Below, in pieces: positions 22,708 to 24,314 of a stretch of 24,314 nt of DNA. Position numbers and translations under genes: made by a program. The stretch covers positions 1 through 24,314 of the forward strand of contig CAZGSG010000063.1 of the NCBI GenBank assembly GCA_964528095.1, read 5' to 3'. The notes beneath the pieces were generated by a model that saw only the letters and a list, made by a program, of their open reading frames with translations, did no database searches and was not told where the DNA came from. The DNA is from CAZGSG01 sp964528095. Lineage in GTDB: Bacteria; Bacteroidota; Bacteroidia; Chitinophagales; Chitinophagaceae. The stretch's first letter is position 1; each line of letters begins with the position of its first letter.

Positions 22708-23469
22708 TTATTGAACATTGATTAAATCTGAACGAAACTGCAACTTATCATCCTCACCATAAGACTCCGACCTGATAAGACCGGTATTCGGGTTAAACCA
22801 TTGAATTGATCTTGTAACGCTGGTAGTACCACCCTGTTGGCCGCCCGGGCCTGTATAGGTAGAGTGTTTTTCTGTAAGCTTCATACATTTGAACGTACCG
22901 GCAGCCGTGGTAATTTCCTCCATCTTCTCAACCAGCCGATCACTGATCGTACTTTTTATGGTCATGAAATCTTTTCCATTCAATTTTGCTTTTATCTGGA
23001 AGGTCGCATCGTCCAGTTTATCACCCGGTTTCATATCCCAGGGGAATGAAAGCATGGCATCGTCGACCTGCAGTTCAACACCAGGTAGCTTCATTGCGCC
23101 CAGGGAATTATCAAACAACGATTTCATGTTCATATATAATTTATCACCTTCACACTTGTAGGTCGATTCGATTTTTTTGTCTTCGCCAAACGTGGTGGAA
23201 TATTCGGCCACCAACGCGGCTCCTTCCTGGTGTACCTCATCGATAGTGGTCCTGGTTTTCCTCACATATTTACCAGTACCATCGCTCATATCATATTCTA
23301 ATACCCCGCCTTTTTTAAACCAGAAAAATGAACTGCACCCACCTTTATCAGCTATGGATGCTGATGAAGTGGAGGAAGAAGCTGTAGCAGGACTTTCTTT
23401 CGAATCTTTTACCTGATTGTTGCAGGAACAAAAAAGGACGATGCTTAACAGTGTGGAAAGTATTTTCAT
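22708..23469 (-). CDS. Lipoprotein, DUF3108-like/TapB-type domain
   Basis: A 253-aa lipoprotein. The signal peptide MKILSTLLSIVLFCSC ends in a Bacteroidota-style lipobox with probable lipidated Cys16, followed by a Ser/Thr/Ala-rich linker (about 21-43). The mature domain starts near FFWFKKGGVLEYDMSDGTGK and carries a run of antiparallel-strand segments (RTTIDEVHQEG, IESTYKCEGDKLYMN, KAKLNGKDFMTIKSTI, TTAAGTFKCMKLTEKHS, IQWFNPNTGLIRSES). This is the arrangement of DUF3108-like proteins, including the group labelled TapB, of unknown function; the 'TAAGTFxCxKL' and 'WFNPxTGLIRSES' patterns are the most telling. An elongated beta-sheet lipid- or partner-binding fold is likely. It is anchored in the inner or outer membrane facing the periplasm. 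It sits within the exported-protein operon, 42 bp after a CARDB gene and 11 bp before the TIG/NHL gene. Confidence 0.78.
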   Translation of the reverse strand: MKILSTLLSIVLFCSCNNQVKDSKESPATASSSTSSASIADKGGCSSFFWFKKGGVLEYDMSDGTGKYVRKTRTTIDEVHQEGAALVAEYSTTFGEDKKIESTYKCEGDKLYMNMKSLFDNSLGAMKLPGVELQVDDAMLSFPWDMKPGDKLDDATFQIKAKLNGKDFMTIKSTISDRLVEKMEEITTAAGTFKCMKLTEKHSTYTGPGGQQGGTTSVTRSIQWFNPNTGLIRSESYGEDDKLQFRSDLINVQ

Positions 23470-23511
23470 ATTTTATTTATTAAGTACTGAGATCAACCCT
23501 GGAGATAGTGG

Positions 23512-24000
23512 TTAGAGTGCGATCAATATGCCTTCTGAATAATTATTTTGTTCATCCGACTCTGCGATATCATTCAGGGCATCAGCCCTTACACGGAAGT
23601 AAAAACGTTGTAAATTTTCCACGGGGCCCTTGCCATAAACAAACGTGCATGTAGTAGTGGCGGACTCACCAGGACCAAGCTTGTTTATTTTCACCAGACC
23701 GTCCAGTACCGCCCAGGGAATACTCATTTCTTTGGTAGCAGATCCTTTGAGCACCGTACCAGTCGCTTGCTGAGCTCCGTTATTTTTGACAGTCACCCGC
23801 ACTACTACCTGCACATTCTTGGTGGCCCTGTTGCGTGCCGCAGATACCAGGGAAAACTCCGTCACAATAAGGTCCGCAGGTTTTAATGGCTGAATCTTCG
23901 GTGTTGGTAAAATGCGTTGCCCTGGCTGCCCGGTGGGCAATCTTTGCGCGCTTACTCCTGCATTTATCAGCATCGCGAGTAAAAGCAGTTTATTTTTCAT
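23512..24000 (-). CDS. Exported single-CARDB-domain protein
   Basis: A 162-aa protein with a Sec signal peptide (MKNKLLLLAMLINAGVSAQ), a Pro/Gln-rich linker and one CARDB immunoglobulin-like domain (about residues 42-160). The pattern is clear: DLIVTEFSLVSA, VQVVVRVTVKNNGAQQATG, LGPGESATTTCTF and the closing NDIAESDEQNNYSEGILI, whose ESDEQNN matches the diagnostic 'xAESxExNN' edge of CARDB domains. Such domains are adhesion modules or spacers of cell-surface proteins. A free-standing one this small is more likely a subunit than an enzyme. It starts 10 bp after the next upstream gene, also CARDB, so the two are almost certainly co-transcribed. An A-rich leader (AATAAAGACA) precedes the ATG. 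Confidence 0.85.
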   Translation of the reverse strand: MKNKLLLLAMLINAGVSAQRLPTGQPGQRILPTPKIQPLKPADLIVTEFSLVSAARNRATKNVQVVVRVTVKNNGAQQATGTVLKGSATKEMSIPWAVLDGLVKINKLGPGESATTTCTFVYGKGPVENLQRFYFRVRADALNDIAESDEQNNYSEGILIAL

Positions 24001-24010
24001 TGTCTTTATT

Positions 24011-24314
24011 TTAAAGATTAATCCTCACCTGTAAGGTCCTGGACTCATTGTTCAATTCATTCGATTCCGCAACCGTTGCAGTGCCGTCTGCCTGCACACG
24101 GAACCCGAGATTGTAAGAGCCTGCGCCGAGGTTACGAATGGGGATAGCAAAAACATATTGCGCGGAGAGTGTGCTACCGCCCGGAATAGCCGCGATATGG
24201 ACCGACTGTGGTGCTGCATCCCAATATGTACCATTCGTCCCCTCGCGCATGTACTGCCCTTTTAGTGAACCGGGGCTCCTGGCCGGCCACCCATTGTTCT
24301 GAATAGTAACCGCC
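24011..24314 (-). CDS. CARDB-domain protein (partial, N-terminus beyond right edge)
   Basis: The frame is open from the right edge to the TAA at 24011-24013, giving about 100 C-terminal residues. It reads AVTIQNNGWPARSPGS at the edge and contains AIPGGSTLSAQYVFAIPIRN and the closing ATVAESNELNNESRTLQVRI, the latter being the diagnostic CARDB end. The VTIQNNG at the very edge is an early strand of the domain, so the start codon and any signal peptide lie outside the window. An internal ATG at 24250 would cut the domain in half and is not the start. It is upstream of, and 10 bp from, the second CARDB gene in the same direction; sequence similarity between them suggests a tandem duplication. Confidence 0.82.
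   Translation of the reverse strand, partial: AVTIQNNGWPARSPGSLKGQYMREGTNGTYWDAAPQSVHIAAIPGGSTLSAQYVFAIPIRNLGAGSYNLGFRVQADGTATVAESNELNNESRTLQVRINL

Noticed and set aside
24011..24250. Independent 79-aa gene starting at ATG 24250
   Set aside because: The same frame continues upstream to the window edge with CARDB-like sequence, so the ATG is internal to a partial gene.

Overview
The window looks like chromosome of a Bacteroidota member, most likely a Chitinophagaceae-type soil or environmental bacterium. The evidence is moderate GC, A-rich ribosome-binding regions without strong Shine-Dalgarno sequences, several perfect copies of the Bacteroidota -7 promoter element TAnnTTTG, and the family content: DUF6600, DUF481, ECF sigma/FecR-like genes, many Sec-exported orphans and a Uup-like ABC-F protein. 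I see no tRNA, rRNA, CRISPR array, transposase or phage gene.

Layout. Positions 1-1776 hold two minus-strand exported proteins: a DUF6600 protein cut by the left edge and an orphan. Positions 1953-7040 carry a Tat-type dienelactone hydrolase, a membrane-anchored J-domain protein, a convergent orphan whose stop codon abuts the J-protein stop, an ABC-F ATPase and a DUF481 outer-membrane-type protein. A 14-15-nt tandem repeat array follows and runs into the stop codon of an exported alpha/beta-hydrolase-like gene. Positions 8586-9360 hold an ECF sigma-like protein without region 4 and an 80-residue protein resembling only the N-terminal stub of a FecR anti-sigma factor. Next come a family 9 glycosyltransferase and a compact minus-strand membrane operon (dicarboxylate/amino-acid symporter, DedA protein, MFS transporter), with an APC amino-acid permease diverging from it. 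After a clear terminator comes yebC, then a convergent WG-repeat protein, with GGAT-type repeats between the two stops.

Positions 17901-18324 are gene-free and hold a nested inverted repeat of about 238 bp. From 18325 to the right edge all seven genes lie on the minus strand and appear exported: ricin-like beta-trefoil, C1q-like, LamG-like plus degenerate OmpA-like, TIG plus NHL, a DUF3108-like lipoprotein and two CARDB proteins. With short gaps and binding or scaffold folds throughout, they look like a cell-surface gene set whose upstream end lies outside the window. This is my best candidate for an undescribed system; its function cannot be read from the sequence.

Other recurring observations are -7 boxes 4-8 nt from start codons (near-leaderless mRNAs) and short G-rich degenerate repeats in intergenic DNA, of three kinds: heptads near 563, GGAT repeats near 7350 and 16600, and GAGGCACGG inverted repeats near 18000.
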